Assembly: GCA_038532735.1 (NCBI GenBank)
Contig: JBCBAC010000001.1
Location: forward strand, 1-64,000
DNA length: 64,000 nt
Reading direction: 5' to 3'
DNA from: JAHTBL01 sp038532735
GTDB taxonomy: Bacteria > Pseudomonadota > Alphaproteobacteria > Rhodobacterales > Rhodobacteraceae
The notes beneath the pieces are model-generated. The model saw only the letters and a list, made by a program, of their open reading frames with translations, made no database searches and had not been told where the DNA came from. Shown here one piece after another: positions 17,652 through 26,370 of the stretch. How positions within the stretch are numbered: position 1 is the stretch's first letter; each line of letters begins with the position of its first letter. The translations under genes were made by a program, and so were the position numbers.

Positions 17652-18872
17652 ATGGATACAGACATCATCATCGTAGGCGGCAGCCTGAACGGCACTGGGC
17701 TGGCACTGGCCCTCGCACAAGGGGGCTTTCACGTGACGATGATCGACGCGCTGCCCAAAGCGACCCGCAAAGCCAAGACCTTTGACGGGCGCAGCTATGC
17801 CTTGGCTCTGGCGTCAAAGCGCCTACTGGAAGCGGTTGGCGTGTGGGAGGCCGTGGCGCCAGATGCCCAGCCGATGCTTGAGATCAAGGTGACAGACGGG
17901 CGCGCGGGCGAGGCGCCATCGCCGCTGATGATGCATTTCGATCATGCAGAGATCGAGGAAGGCCCCATGGGCTTCATGGTCGAGGATCGCAACCTGCGGC
18001 GTGCATTTCTGGACGCGGTCGAGGCCGAGCCGAAAATCACACATTTGCCGAAGGAGACGGTCGTTGCGCAGGAAGTCTCCGACCAAGGCGTGACCGTCAC
18101 GCTGGCCTCTGGCAAGACGCTGTCAGCGGCGCTTCTGGTTGGGGCGGACGGGCGGCGCAGCGGCACGGCAGAACGTGCGGGCATCAAGCGGAATGTGACG
18201 GAGTACGGACAAACCGCGCTGGTCTGCGCAATCAAGCATGAGAAACCCCATGGCGGTGTCGCGCACCAGTATTTCATGCCACCGGGTCCGCTGGCGATCC
18301 TGCCGCTGACGGGCGATCGCAGCTCCATCGTGTGGAGCGAGACGACCGCGCGTGCCGCGGAGATCAACGCGCTGGACGATGCCGGATATCTGGACGTGCT
18401 GCGCCCGCGCTTTGGCAATTTCCTCGGGGAAATTTCGTTGGCGGGCGACCGCTACACCTACCCGCTGAACCTGACCACCGCGCAGCGCTTTATCGCAGAT
18501 CGTATTGCTCTGGTCGGCGATGCCGCACAAGGGGTGCACCCGATTGCCGGGCAAGGCTTGAACGCTGGACTGCGCGATGTGGCGGCTTTGGCCGAAGTGC
18601 TGACGCTGGCGCGCAGACGCGGGCAGGATATCGGAACGCAGATGGTTCTGGAGGAATATCAGCGCTGGCGGCGGTTTGATCGGACGACGCTTGGATTTGC
18701 CACCGATGCGTTTAACCGGCTGTTCTCTAACGATAATACACTGTTGCGGCTGGGTCGTGATTTAGGGATGGGCCTGATCAATGCGATGCCACGGCTACGG
18801 CGCAGTTTTATCCGCGAGGCCGCGGGTCTCACCGGCGACCTTCCGAAACTGCTGCAGGGAAAGCGCGTCTGA
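17652..18872 (+). CDS. UbiH/UbiF/Coq6-type FAD-dependent monooxygenase
   Basis: A 406-residue flavoprotein hydroxylase. The Rossmann motif is IIIVGGSLNGTGLALALA at the N-terminus, the DG motif is LLVGADGRRSGTAERAG, and the ribose-binding segment RIALVGDAAQGVHPIAGQG is quoted to its limit at 19 residues. This order marks the ubiquinone ring hydroxylase family, which acts at the inner-membrane surface. Which ring carbon is hydroxylated cannot be read from sequence. The start at 17652 gives a complete FAD motif at residue 4. It ends convergently with the Trm112-like gene between two hairpins. Confidence 0.92.
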   Translation: MDTDIIIVGGSLNGTGLALALAQGGFHVTMIDALPKATRKAKTFDGRSYALALASKRLLEAVGVWEAVAPDAQPMLEIKVTDGRAGEAPSPLMMHFDHAEIEEGPMGFMVEDRNLRRAFLDAVEAEPKITHLPKETVVAQEVSDQGVTVTLASGKTLSAALLVGADGRRSGTAERAGIKRNVTEYGQTALVCAIKHEKPHGGVAHQYFMPPGPLAILPLTGDRSSIVWSETTARAAEINALDDAGYLDVLRPRFGNFLGEISLAGDRYTYPLNLTTAQRFIADRIALVGDAAQGVHPIAGQGLNAGLRDVAALAEVLTLARRRGQDIGTQMVLEEYQRWRRFDRTTLGFATDAFNRLFSNDNTLLRLGRDLGMGLINAMPRLRRSFIREAAGLTGDLPKLLQGKRV

Positions 18873-18883
18873 AGCGAAATCCA

Positions 18884-18904
18884 AAAAATCTGACACAGAT
18901 TTTT
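18884..18904. terminator. bidirectional hairpin, first of a pair
   Basis: Arms AAAAATCTG and CAGATTTTT pair perfectly around ACA; outer GAAAT and ATTTC can extend the stem. A-rich on one side and T-rich on the other, so it can end transcripts in both directions between convergent genes. Confidence 0.75.
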
Positions 18905-18947
18905 GATTTCAAGACAGGTGAACCCGTCGCGCTTGTTTTGTCGCCGC

Positions 18948-18968
18948 AAAATCTGATTCACAGATTTT
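18948..18968. terminator. bidirectional hairpin, second of a pair
   Basis: Arms AAAATCTG and CAGATTTT pair perfectly around ATTCA. It repeats the stem of the hairpin at 18884-18904, 64 bases away. It lies just past the stop of the Trm112-like gene on the minus strand. Confidence 0.75.
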
Positions 18969-18979
18969 CGGGCGCCGCC

Positions 18980-19162
18980 CTAGTCGAGAACGCGCGCTTC
19001 GTCGACCAACATCACCGGAATGCCGTCACGGATCGGAAAGGCGAGGTTTGCTGATTTCGAGATCAGCTCTTGCGCTTCAGCGTCATATTCAAGCGTGTTG
19101 TGGGATTGCGGGCAGACGAGCGCCTCCAGCATGTGGCGGTCAAAAGCAGGGCCGTCGGTCAT
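18980..19162 (-). CDS. Trm112-like small protein
   Basis: A 60-residue protein of the Trm112 (YcaR/DUF343) family: LEALVCPQSHNTLEYD, then a strand ANLAFPIRDGIPVML. Family members in other organisms bind and activate methyltransferases, but the role of small proteobacterial forms is not established. Only one cysteine remains, so a full zinc knuckle is absent. Its start overlaps the stop of the LON-domain gene by four bases (ATGA at 19159-19162), so the two are likely translated together. Confidence 0.88.
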   Translation of the reverse strand: MTDGPAFDRHMLEALVCPQSHNTLEYDAEAQELISKSANLAFPIRDGIPVMLVDEARVLD

Positions 19163-19806
19163 TGGATCATCTCTTCATTGGAGCCGCCGCGCAATGCAAA
19201 CTCGATCAGGGTCACAAGGGTCTCACGGCGCGTTGACAAGGATGGCGCCTCCAGAAGGGCTTGCTTGTCTTCGGGGTCAAACGGGCAAAGCATGGAAAGT
19301 GAGTTGATGAGCAACTCATCCTCAGCATCCTTCAGGTTGACCCAGTCGGTCGACAAGTCCTGATCCGCAAAATACCGCGCGAGCAGATCAAGAAACGTAT
19401 CGCGGTCAAACCCCTTGTCGTGCTCAACAGGGCCTTGGTCGCGGTCGAACCCGGTCCAGGACACTTCGCATTTGCGATAAGGCGAAAATCCAGAGACCTC
19501 TTTGCTCACACGGAAACGGGAAATGCCGCTGAGCGTGATCATGTAACGCCCATCATCGGTCTCACTCAGAGCGGTCACACGACCGGCACAGCCAATATGA
19601 TGCAGCCGGTCCTGATCAGAACCAGGCACCCGGTGCGGTTGGATCATGCCGATCAGACGCGTGGAGGTCTTCAGCGCGTCATCGATCATCGCGAGATAGC
19701 GCGGTTCAAAGATGTGGAGCGGAAGACGGGCGCGAGGCAATAAAAGCGCGCCGGGCAAAGGGAACACTGGGATCGTGTCAGGTAGGTCGGCAGCTTTTAT
19801 TATCAT
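19159..19806 (-). CDS. LON substrate-binding-domain protein
   Basis: A 215-residue protein that is almost entirely an N-terminal LON-type domain: VFPLPGALLLPRARLPLHIF followed by EPRYLAMIDDAL, then GCAGRVTALSETDDGRYMITL. No ATPase or protease domain follows. Stand-alone forms are common in proteobacteria; their partners are unknown. The ATG at 19806 lies 26 bases from the end of the CnoX-like gene, and its stop is coupled to the Trm112-like gene, so the three probably form one operon. Confidence 0.92.
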   Translation of the reverse strand: MIIKAADLPDTIPVFPLPGALLLPRARLPLHIFEPRYLAMIDDALKTSTRLIGMIQPHRVPGSDQDRLHHIGCAGRVTALSETDDGRYMITLSGISRFRVSKEVSGFSPYRKCEVSWTGFDRDQGPVEHDKGFDRDTFLDLLARYFADQDLSTDWVNLKDAEDELLINSLSMLCPFDPEDKQALLEAPSLSTRRETLVTLIEFALRGGSNEEMIQ

Positions 19807-19832
19807 TTTAGTCAGGTAGCCCGTGCAGCGCG

Positions 19833-20750
19833 TCAGGCAAATATCAGCGACGAGAGTTTGCGACGCCCGTTCAGCGCAATCGGATCCTCTGGTTTCAGTG
19901 CATCAAAAATCGTGAAGAGCTGGGCCTTGGCCGCGCCGTCATTCCACTCGCGGTCGCGGCGGAAGATTTCCAGAAGTTCAGTGACCGCGTCCTCGGTCTG
20001 ACCAGACGCATGCAGCGCTGTGGCAAGGTCAAATCGGGCCTGATGGTTGGTGGGGTCCGCTTCCACCGCGGCTTTCAAATCGGCGACAGGGCCTGCACCA
20101 GCGGCTTGCTTGGCAAGTTCCAGCTGCGCATGGGCGGCTTCCAACTCAGGCGCGTCGGCGATTTCGGCGGGCGCACCGTTCAAGACGGCCTCTGCCTGAT
20201 CCAGATCGTCGAGCGCCAGATAGGACCGGACAAGCCCACCATAGGCAGCGGCATTGTTCGGGTCTTCGCCAAGGATAGCTGCAAAGGTTTGCGCCGCGTC
20301 AGAGGCAGCGCCTTCGCTCAACATACTTTCGGCGGCCTCAATCGCATCGGCGAGGCCATTGTCAGGCTCCCCACCCAATGCGGCGACACGCTCGACAAAG
20401 GCGTTTACCTCAGATTGAGCAACAGCGCCCTGAAACCCATCCACGGGCTGACCCTGATAGAAGGCATAGACGGTCGGAATCGACTGGATTTGTAGCTGCG
20501 CTGCAATCTGTTGAGCCTGATCCACATCGACCTTCGCCATCTTCACACGGCCCCCGGCGGCGGTCACAGCGGCCTCAAGCTGCGGCCCCAGCGTCTTGCA
20601 TGGCCCACACCAAGGCGCCCAGAAATCTACAATCACGGGGACAGTCTGGCTTTGTTCGACCACGTCGGCCATGAACGTCGCCTCGGTCACGTCTTTGATC
20701 AGATCGGTTGCGGGCGTATCTGCGCCGCCTGAGCCGCCAAGTTCCAGCAT
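19833..20750 (-). CDS. thioredoxin-TPR protein, CnoX/YbbN-like
   Basis: A 305-residue protein with a thioredoxin domain (about 20-130) followed by TPR-like helices (about 135-300). The redox motif WAPWCGPC is intact with Cys48 and Cys51, and the cis-proline lies in QSIPTVYAF. The Escherichia coli relative YbbN (CnoX) is a chaperone that protects substrates and hands them to GroEL and DnaK; unlike that protein this one keeps both active-site cysteines, so it may also be an oxidoreductase. No signal peptide is seen. Likely first gene of the operon with the LON-domain and Trm112-like genes. Confidence 0.88.
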   Translation of the reverse strand: MLELGGSGGADTPATDLIKDVTEATFMADVVEQSQTVPVIVDFWAPWCGPCKTLGPQLEAAVTAAGGRVKMAKVDVDQAQQIAAQLQIQSIPTVYAFYQGQPVDGFQGAVAQSEVNAFVERVAALGGEPDNGLADAIEAAESMLSEGAASDAAQTFAAILGEDPNNAAAYGGLVRSYLALDDLDQAEAVLNGAPAEIADAPELEAAHAQLELAKQAAGAGPVADLKAAVEADPTNHQARFDLATALHASGQTEDAVTELLEIFRRDREWNDGAAKAQLFTIFDALKPEDPIALNGRRKLSSLIFA

Positions 20751-20805
20751 GGGTCTCTATCCTTAAATTCCGTTGCCCTTCATATGTGAGGGCGCAGGGC
20801 GATTG

Positions 20806-21594
20806 TCAAAGGTCGAAGGTCGCGAAGACCGGGGCGTGGTCGCTTGGCTTCTCCCACCCACGGGCGGCACGCATCACGCGCGAGCTGTGCCCGGCATTTG
20901 CGATATCGCGTGTGGCCCAGACGTGATCAAGGCGGCGCCCCTTGTCGGCGGCATCCCAATCCTTGGCGCGATAGGACCACCAGCTGTAAAGCTGCCCCTC
21001 GGGGATGTCCTTGCGGGTGACATCGACCCAATTGCCGGCATCCTGTGCAGCACCCAGATGCTCCACCTCAATCGGCGTATGGCTGACAACCTTCAAAAGC
21101 TGCTTGTGGGACCAGACGTCATCCTCACGCGGGGCTATGTTCAGATCACCAACGAGGATGGATTTCTCTGGCTTTTCCGCATGAAACCAATCCCGCATCT
21201 CGGTCAGGAAATCGAGCTTTTGGCCAAACTTCTCGTTCACCTCGCGGTCTGGCACATCGCCGCCTGCAGGCACATAGTAGTTATGGATTGTCACACCATT
21301 CTCCAGTGTCGCCGCCACGTGGCGCGCATGGCCCATGCTGACAAAATCCCGGTCGCCTGCATCGACCAAAGGCAACTTCGAGAGGATTGCGACGCCGTTA
21401 TAGCCTTTCTGGCCGCGCGCGACCATGTGGGTATAGCCCAGCGCTGCGAACCCCTCGGTTGGAATCTTCTCGACCGGGCTTTTGCATTCCTGCAGACACA
21501 GCACGTCGGGTGCTTCTTCTTCCAGCAATTTCAGCACGATAGGCTCGCGCAGACGCACCGAGTTGATGTTCCAGGTGGCAAGGGTAAAGGGCAT
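20806..21594 (-). CDS. xthA: exodeoxyribonuclease III (Xth-type AP endonuclease)
   Basis: A 262-residue enzyme of the exonuclease-endonuclease-phosphatase fold that cleaves at abasic sites and trims 3' ends in base excision repair. Motifs in order: LATWNINSVR with the metal-binding asparagine, CLQECK with the metal-binding glutamate, GVAILSK, VGDLNIAPREDD, and the terminal SDHAPVFATF with the catalytic Asp-His pair. The ATG at 21594 follows GGAGAATCCC; a longer in-frame extension crosses a terminator and is rejected. It stands alone between the response regulator and the thioredoxin operon. Confidence 0.95.
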   Translation of the reverse strand: MPFTLATWNINSVRLREPIVLKLLEEEAPDVLCLQECKSPVEKIPTEGFAALGYTHMVARGQKGYNGVAILSKLPLVDAGDRDFVSMGHARHVAATLENGVTIHNYYVPAGGDVPDREVNEKFGQKLDFLTEMRDWFHAEKPEKSILVGDLNIAPREDDVWSHKQLLKVVSHTPIEVEHLGAAQDAGNWVDVTRKDIPEGQLYSWWSYRAKDWDAADKGRRLDHVWATRDIANAGHSSRVMRAARGWEKPSDHAPVFATFDL

Positions 21595-21630
21595 GGGATT
21601 CTCCGGCAGCAGATGCGGTAGAAGGCCCAT

Positions 21631-21658
21631 AAAAAAAGGTCGGGCGCAAGGCCCGACC
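21631..21658 (-). terminator. terminator of the response regulator gene
   Basis: GGTCGGGC (21638-21645) and GCCCGACC (21651-21658) pair around GCAAG; on the minus strand seven T follow. It lies 99 bases past the stop of the regulator gene. The porin terminator shares the same stem top and loop. Confidence 0.9.
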
Positions 21659-21756
21659 AAGTCCAACAGGGAGGTTCCGTCTTTGACCCAGGACGGAGAG
21701 GGTATCTGATACATAGGGATGTACACCGAGGTATACGACCCATGCTTTGACTTGGA

Positions 21757-22443
21757 TCAAGCGACCAGCCGATACCCGCCGCTTTCCGTGACAAGCAACC
21801 GCGCGTTACTGGGGTCAGGCTCGATCTTTTGACGCAGACGGTAAATGTGGGTCTCCAACGTGTGGGTGGTAACGCCCGCATTGTAGCCCCAGACCTCGTG
21901 CAGCAGCACATCACGCGCCACGACACCGTCGGTCGAGCGATAGAGGAACTTGAGAATGTTCGTCTCTTTCTCGGTCAGGCGCACTTTGCGTTCGTCTTCC
22001 GTGACCAGCATCTTCTGCGCGGGCTTGAACGTATACGGCCCAAGCTGGAAGACGGCATCCTCCGATTGCTCATGCTGGCGCAGCTGGGCGCGGATCCGGG
22101 CCAGTAGGACCGGGAATTTGAACGGTTTGGAGATGTAATCGTTCGCACCGGCATCCAGGCCAAGGATCGTATCGGCATCGCTATCATGACCGGTCAGCAT
22201 CACAACGGGGCATTTTACGCCCTGCTTGCGCATCAAGCGGCACAGCTCCCGACCATCGGTGTCAGGCAGACCCACATCGAGGATCACCAGATCAAAGAGC
22301 CCGGCTTTCACTTGCTCCATCCCTTCGGCGCCGTTGCCGCCTTCGAAGACGTCGAAATCTTCGGTCAGCATCAATTGCTCGGCCAATGCCTCGCGCAGGT
22401 CGTCGTCATCATCGACAAGAAGTATGCGTTTCAGTTGGGCCAT
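21757..22443 (-). CDS. OmpR-family response regulator, CenR-like
   Basis: A 228-residue regulator. The receiver domain has the acidic cluster DDDDD at 11-15, the phosphorylated aspartate Asp56 in VILDVGLPD, the switch threonine in VVMLTGHD and lysine in YISKPF. The winged helix ends in THTLETHIYRLRQKIEP and ESGGYRLV. ATG 22443 has GGAGG at good distance. The sequence style matches CenR of alphaproteobacteria, an envelope-related essential regulator, but this is by memory and no histidine kinase is adjacent. It is divergent from the ribA-like gene. Confidence 0.88.
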   Translation of the reverse strand: MAQLKRILLVDDDDDLREALAEQLMLTEDFDVFEGGNGAEGMEQVKAGLFDLVILDVGLPDTDGRELCRLMRKQGVKCPVVMLTGHDSDADTILGLDAGANDYISKPFKFPVLLARIRAQLRQHEQSEDAVFQLGPYTFKPAQKMLVTEDERKVRLTEKETNILKFLYRSTDGVVARDVLLHEVWGYNAGVTTHTLETHIYRLRQKIEPDPSNARLLVTESGGYRLVA

Positions 22444-22605
22444 AATCGTGGTCCTCCGGTTGCGGTTGATCTTCACATGGAAGCGATTTGGCGTTTCGGC
22501 AAGATTTGCTGCATTGGCTCACGCTCTCGTGTCGGAATGCAGGTAAATGTTTCAAGTTCTGCCAAGGATGCGTAAATATGCACTGACCTCTTGAGGATCT
22601 TCGAC

Positions 22606-23688
22606 ATGAGTCTCAGCCCCGACACCAACGACCTGATCGCCCGCGCACGGGCTGATTTGCGGATGGGCGTGCCCATTGTCTTAAGCGGAGCGCAGGATGT
22701 TTTGGTTCTAGCGGCTGAAACGCTCAGCGCCGCACGGCTTGCTGATCTGCGCGCTTTGGGCGGCACCCCTTGGCTTGCGGTCACCAATTGGCGGGCACAG
22801 ACGCTGAAGGCGCGTGCGTATGACGGAGATCTTGCGCGGATCACGATACCGGCTGACGCCCCTTTGGCTTGGGTTCAAGCCGTTGCAGACCCGGCAGATG
22901 ATCTGAATACCCCGATGAAGGGGCCGTTGATCACCGCAAGAGAAGGCGATGCGATTGGCGCCCGCGCGGCGATTCATCTGATGAAAGAGGCGCGCTTGCT
23001 GCCCGCCGCGGTCGTGCTAACGCTGGGCGATGGGGCTGCATTTGCAGCGGCACATCAGCTGACCGTCGCCCCGCAAAGCGTTGTCCTTCAGACAGAGACC
23101 GCCCCGCTTTCACCTGTGATCAGCGCGCGCGTGCCTCTTGAAGTGTCCGAGGCTGGGCGGCTGCATATCTTCCGACCCGATGACGGCTCTGAAGAGCATT
23201 ACGCGATTGAGATCGGGCAGCCGGACCGCAGCGTCCCCGCCCTCGCACGGCTGCATTCGGCTTGCTTTACCGGTGATCTGCTTGGGTCCTTGAAATGCGA
23301 TTGCGGGCCGCAATTGCGCGGGGCTTTGGCGCAGATGGGGGCAGAAGGGGCTGGCGTCTTGCTCTATCTCAATCAGGAAGGCCGCGGGATTGGCCTGACC
23401 AACAAGATGCGCGCCTATTCCTTGCAGGATCAGGGGTTTGACACGGTGGAGGCTAATCACCGGCTTGGGTTCGAGGATGATGAGCGCGATTTTCGGATTG
23501 GGGCGAACATCTTGAAAAAGATGGGGTTTTCGTCTGTGCGGTTGCTGACGAACAATCCCGCGAAGGTCGCCATGATGGAGCAATCAGGGATTGCCGTGGC
23601 CGAGCGCGTGCCTTTGAAGGTCGGTGAGAACAGCCATAACGCCGCCTATCTGGACACAAAAGCCAAGAAATCCGGGCATATTCTGTGA
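22606..23688 (+). CDS. ribA: GTP cyclohydrolase II with degenerate DHBP-synthase-like N-terminal domain
   Basis: A 360-residue protein. Residues about 185-360 form GTP cyclohydrolase II, first step of riboflavin synthesis: zinc ligands Cys220, Cys231 and Cys233 in SACFTGD and LKCDCGPQ have the spacing of Escherichia coli RibA, and YLNQEGRGIGL follows. The N-terminal part resembles 3,4-dihydroxybutanone-4-phosphate synthase (VLVLAAETLSAARLADLRA; AAIHLMKEARLLPAAVV), but the acidic catalytic loop is replaced by SGAQ, so that half is probably inactive. ATG 22606 follows GAGGA. The stop overlaps the GTG of the L,D-transpeptidase gene. Confidence 0.92.
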   Translation: MSLSPDTNDLIARARADLRMGVPIVLSGAQDVLVLAAETLSAARLADLRALGGTPWLAVTNWRAQTLKARAYDGDLARITIPADAPLAWVQAVADPADDLNTPMKGPLITAREGDAIGARAAIHLMKEARLLPAAVVLTLGDGAAFAAAHQLTVAPQSVVLQTETAPLSPVISARVPLEVSEAGRLHIFRPDDGSEEHYAIEIGQPDRSVPALARLHSACFTGDLLGSLKCDCGPQLRGALAQMGAEGAGVLLYLNQEGRGIGLTNKMRAYSLQDQGFDTVEANHRLGFEDDERDFRIGANILKKMGFSSVRLLTNNPAKVAMMEQSGIAVAERVPLKVGENSHNAAYLDTKAKKSGHIL

Positions 23689-24185
23689 CGCCGAACGATC
23701 TGGTTCTGACCAAATGCGGGCTGCGCTTTCGGGGGCGGATGTTTCCCTGCGCCATTGGCAAAGGCGGCATCCGCACCGACAAGCGCGAGGGGGACGGCGC
23801 AACGCCTGTGGGCGTCCATCGCATCGTCGGCCTGCTTTATCGGCCCGACCGCATGGCCCGACCCGCTGATTGGGCAGTGCCGATCAAACCGGGTGATCTG
23901 TGGTCCGATGATCCAAAGCATGAGGACTATAATCTCATGGTCCGGGCGCCTTATCCCCATAGTCACGAGGCGCTTCGCCGCGCAGACCCGCTTTACGATG
24001 TCGTCCTGATCACCGACTGGAACTGGCCGTATGCGGAGCGGGGGCGCGGCTCCGCGATCTTCCTGCATCAATGGCGTAGACCGGGCTATCCGACCGAAGG
24101 CTGCATCGCCTTTCGCCGCGATCACATGCGCTGGATCGTCTCGAAAATCCGCTATGAAAGCTGGGTTATCGTCCCTCAGCTATAA
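23685..24185 (+). CDS. YkuD-type L,D-transpeptidase family protein
   Basis: A 166-residue catalytic domain starting at GTG 23685, inside the last codons of the ribA gene. The catalytic motif is FLHQWRRPGYPTEGCIAF, with histidine and Cys, and ATPVGVHRI is the typical substrate-loop segment. The fold cross-links peptidoglycan or attaches proteins to it. No signal peptide is visible at the chosen start, although the family normally works in the periplasm; this short cytoplasm-looking form is common in alphaproteobacteria. Its end overlaps the yggS stop by 10 bases (convergent). Confidence 0.88.
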   Translation: MTPNDLVLTKCGLRFRGRMFPCAIGKGGIRTDKREGDGATPVGVHRIVGLLYRPDRMARPADWAVPIKPGDLWSDDPKHEDYNLMVRAPYPHSHEALRRADPLYDVVLITDWNWPYAERGRGSAIFLHQWRRPGYPTEGCIAFRRDHMRWIVSKIRYESWVIVPQL

Positions 24186-24829
24186 GCGCGTTCCCCGAAA
24201 ATGGCAGAGCCCACGCGGATGTGGGTCGCCCCTAGCGCGATGGCGCGTTCAAAATCGCCTGACATCCCCATGGACAGGCCGGCGAGACCGTTCCGTTCAG
24301 CGATTTTCGCCAAAAGCGCGAAATGCAAAGACGGCTCTTCATCCACAGGCGGGATGCACATCAGACCCTGAACGGGCAGATCGAGGTCGCGACACTCCTG
24401 AACGAACGCATCTGCGTCGGCGGGCATCACACCCGCTTTCTGATCTTCCTCGCCCGTGTTGACCTGAAGGAACACATCCGGGCAGTGCCCCATTTCCTGC
24501 GCCAGCCGCGCCAGTGTCTTGGCCAGTTTCGGTCGATCAACGGAGTGGATCGCTTCAAAAAGCTCCATCGCCTGACGGGCTTTGTTCGTCTGCAAAGGGC
24601 CGATCAGATGCACCTGCACACCGCTGAACTGGTCGCGAAAATCGGGCCATTTGCCTGCTGCCTCTTGCACGCGGTTTTCACCGTAAAGGCGATGACCTGC
24701 TTGCAGAACCGCCTCAACCCGTTCGTTGGGCTGCACTTTGGACACCGCAATCAAATGGGTCGAGCCAACATCACGACCAGCATCTTTCTCTGCCTTTTCA
24801 ATACGTTCTTTGATCTCGTCTAAAGACAT
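24176..24829 (-). CDS. YggS/PLPBP family PLP-binding protein
   Basis: A 217-residue alanine-racemase-like barrel without the second domain. The PLP lysine lies in LIAVSKVQPNE, and GENRVQEA, HLIGPLQTNKAR, LQVNTGEEDQKAG and LSMGMSGDFERAI are all family hallmarks. These proteins buffer pyridoxal phosphate and affect amino-acid and B6 homeostasis. The start overlaps the stop of the TPR-sulfotransferase gene by 10 bases, suggesting coupled translation. Confidence 0.95.
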   Translation of the reverse strand: MSLDEIKERIEKAEKDAGRDVGSTHLIAVSKVQPNERVEAVLQAGHRLYGENRVQEAAGKWPDFRDQFSGVQVHLIGPLQTNKARQAMELFEAIHSVDRPKLAKTLARLAQEMGHCPDVFLQVNTGEEDQKAGVMPADADAFVQECRDLDLPVQGLMCIPPVDEEPSLHFALLAKIAERNGLAGLSMGMSGDFERAIALGATHIRVGSAIFGERAYS

Positions 24830-26271
24830 CCACCCTCCTCCAGCGCCTCGATCAGCGGGGCAAGCTCTTTTTCATACCGCATCCATGCTTTCGTCGAAGA
24901 GGCATAAATCGGTTGGCGCACCTGATGCAAACTAAGCGTTTTCACATCGCGCTTCGTCTCGTGGAAGGTGAGGCACGCGTCCTCCCAATCAAGACCACAA
25001 GCCGCGACGAGTTTGCGGGTTTCTTCCTCGGGATTGGCGATCAGGTCTTCGTACGCCACTTCGTAAATTGCGTCGGGGATACGCGCTTTCCAGAAGGCGA
25101 TCAGCTGCTCATAAAGCGCGATATATTCTCCAATCACGCGCAAATCCGTCGCATAGCGATGGGTGCCTGCGGCGAAATAGTTCTTGTAGATAGACAGCCC
25201 CACGTCGCGCGGGTCTCGCTTTACAATGACGAATTTCGCGCCGGGAATTGCGTGTTTCATCAACCCCATGACCATGTAGGTCTGGATCGACTTGTCGGTG
25301 GCGATGCCATGGGGGCCGATCTTGCGCTTCAATTCCTTCTCATAGGCGAAACCCAGATCTGTGATGGCTTTCGGCCCGGGCATCACGCCACCATCCTCAA
25401 AACCGATGGTTTGGTAGGCCAGCTTAAGCGCAATGGCGAGCTCTCCACCCCCCGTGACGCGGCTATGGCTGGCGAGGATCTGTTCGACCAGCGTTGTCCC
25501 CGAGCGGGGCATGCCTGTGATAAAGATCGGCTGCGCGTTGGTTGTTTTCTCCAGCTTTGGCGGCGTCCAGTCATCAAAGAGACGGCGGATCGTCTGAACC
25601 TCTGCCACCCGCTCCGACATCTGGAACGGAAAAGCATTTGCCATCAAAGCGTTGGCAGGATCGAGGTATTTGAAAACCTGATCGTGCTGGCCGGTATCTT
25701 CCATCACCTTTGCCAGCGCATACCCCAGATTGGCCCGCGCGCGGTCGTTGAGCTTGACGCTGCCCCAAGCCGTCTTCATCGACGGGATCAAAGGATCATC
25801 AGCGTCCAGCTTCTTGGTCGCCAGAAAAACGCGGTAAAGCTCACCGTCGTAGGGGTCATTTGCGAGGGCTGCGCGAAACTCAGCCTCTGCGGCATCAAAT
25901 TGACCTGCGCGTTGCAGCAGGAACGCTTTGTCTGCGCGCGGTTTCGCATCGTTGGGACGCAGCGCGATGAGCTTGTCATAAAGCGGCAACGCCGCAGCAT
26001 CTTTCCCCGCTTGATGAAGCGCGCCTGCATAGGCTGCAATGACGCCAGGTTCAGACGGACGCAGCTTATAGGCGGCTGCGAACCGGGTCGTTGCCTCGAC
26101 GCCATTTCCCTGACGGGCTGCGATTTGACCAAGCTGGAACTGGGCCTCAGCGACGTTTGGGTTGGTTTTTACGATCAGTCGAAACTGTTTGGCGGCTCCG
26201 TTCAAATCTCCGGCGCGGGCCAGCTTCGCGCCTTTCTCAAACAGCGCTTGAACGGATTGTTTTTGTGCCAT
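24820..26271 (-). CDS. TPR-containing sulfotransferase
   Basis: A 483-residue protein with tetratricopeptide repeats in the first half (residues about 8-220) and a sulfotransferase domain in the second. The PAPS-binding loop is PIFITGMPRSGTTLVEQIL with RSGT, and the 3'-phosphate segment is VIVKRDPRDVGLSIY. I start at ATG 26271, after GGAGGC. The acceptor could be a protein, lipid or sugar; the TPR half suggests a protein partner. It is followed by yggS with overlapping ends. Confidence 0.9.
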   Translation of the reverse strand: MAQKQSVQALFEKGAKLARAGDLNGAAKQFRLIVKTNPNVAEAQFQLGQIAARQGNGVEATTRFAAAYKLRPSEPGVIAAYAGALHQAGKDAAALPLYDKLIALRPNDAKPRADKAFLLQRAGQFDAAEAEFRAALANDPYDGELYRVFLATKKLDADDPLIPSMKTAWGSVKLNDRARANLGYALAKVMEDTGQHDQVFKYLDPANALMANAFPFQMSERVAEVQTIRRLFDDWTPPKLEKTTNAQPIFITGMPRSGTTLVEQILASHSRVTGGGELAIALKLAYQTIGFEDGGVMPGPKAITDLGFAYEKELKRKIGPHGIATDKSIQTYMVMGLMKHAIPGAKFVIVKRDPRDVGLSIYKNYFAAGTHRYATDLRVIGEYIALYEQLIAFWKARIPDAIYEVAYEDLIANPEEETRKLVAACGLDWEDACLTFHETKRDVKTLSLHQVRQPIYASSTKAWMRYEKELAPLIEALEEGGCL

Positions 26272-26314
26272 GATCGGGGCCTCCTGCTTGCGTTCTTGTG
26301 AACGCCTTGGCCCC

Positions 26315-26346
26315 AAAAGAAAAGAGCGGGCGCAAGGCCCGCTCTT
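26315..26346 (-). terminator. terminator of the porin gene
   Basis: AAGAGCGGGC (26322-26331) and GCCCGCTCTT (26337-26346) pair perfectly around GCAAG, and T-rich sequence follows on the minus strand. It lies about 25 bases past the porin stop. Confidence 0.9.
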
Positions 26347-26370
26347 CCCTAAGCTATGCTTGGCGTTCGA

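Noticed and set aside
15971..17785. Plus-strand 604-codon frame opposite the amidase
   Set aside because: The amidase on the minus strand has its catalytic triad; this frame has no family sign.
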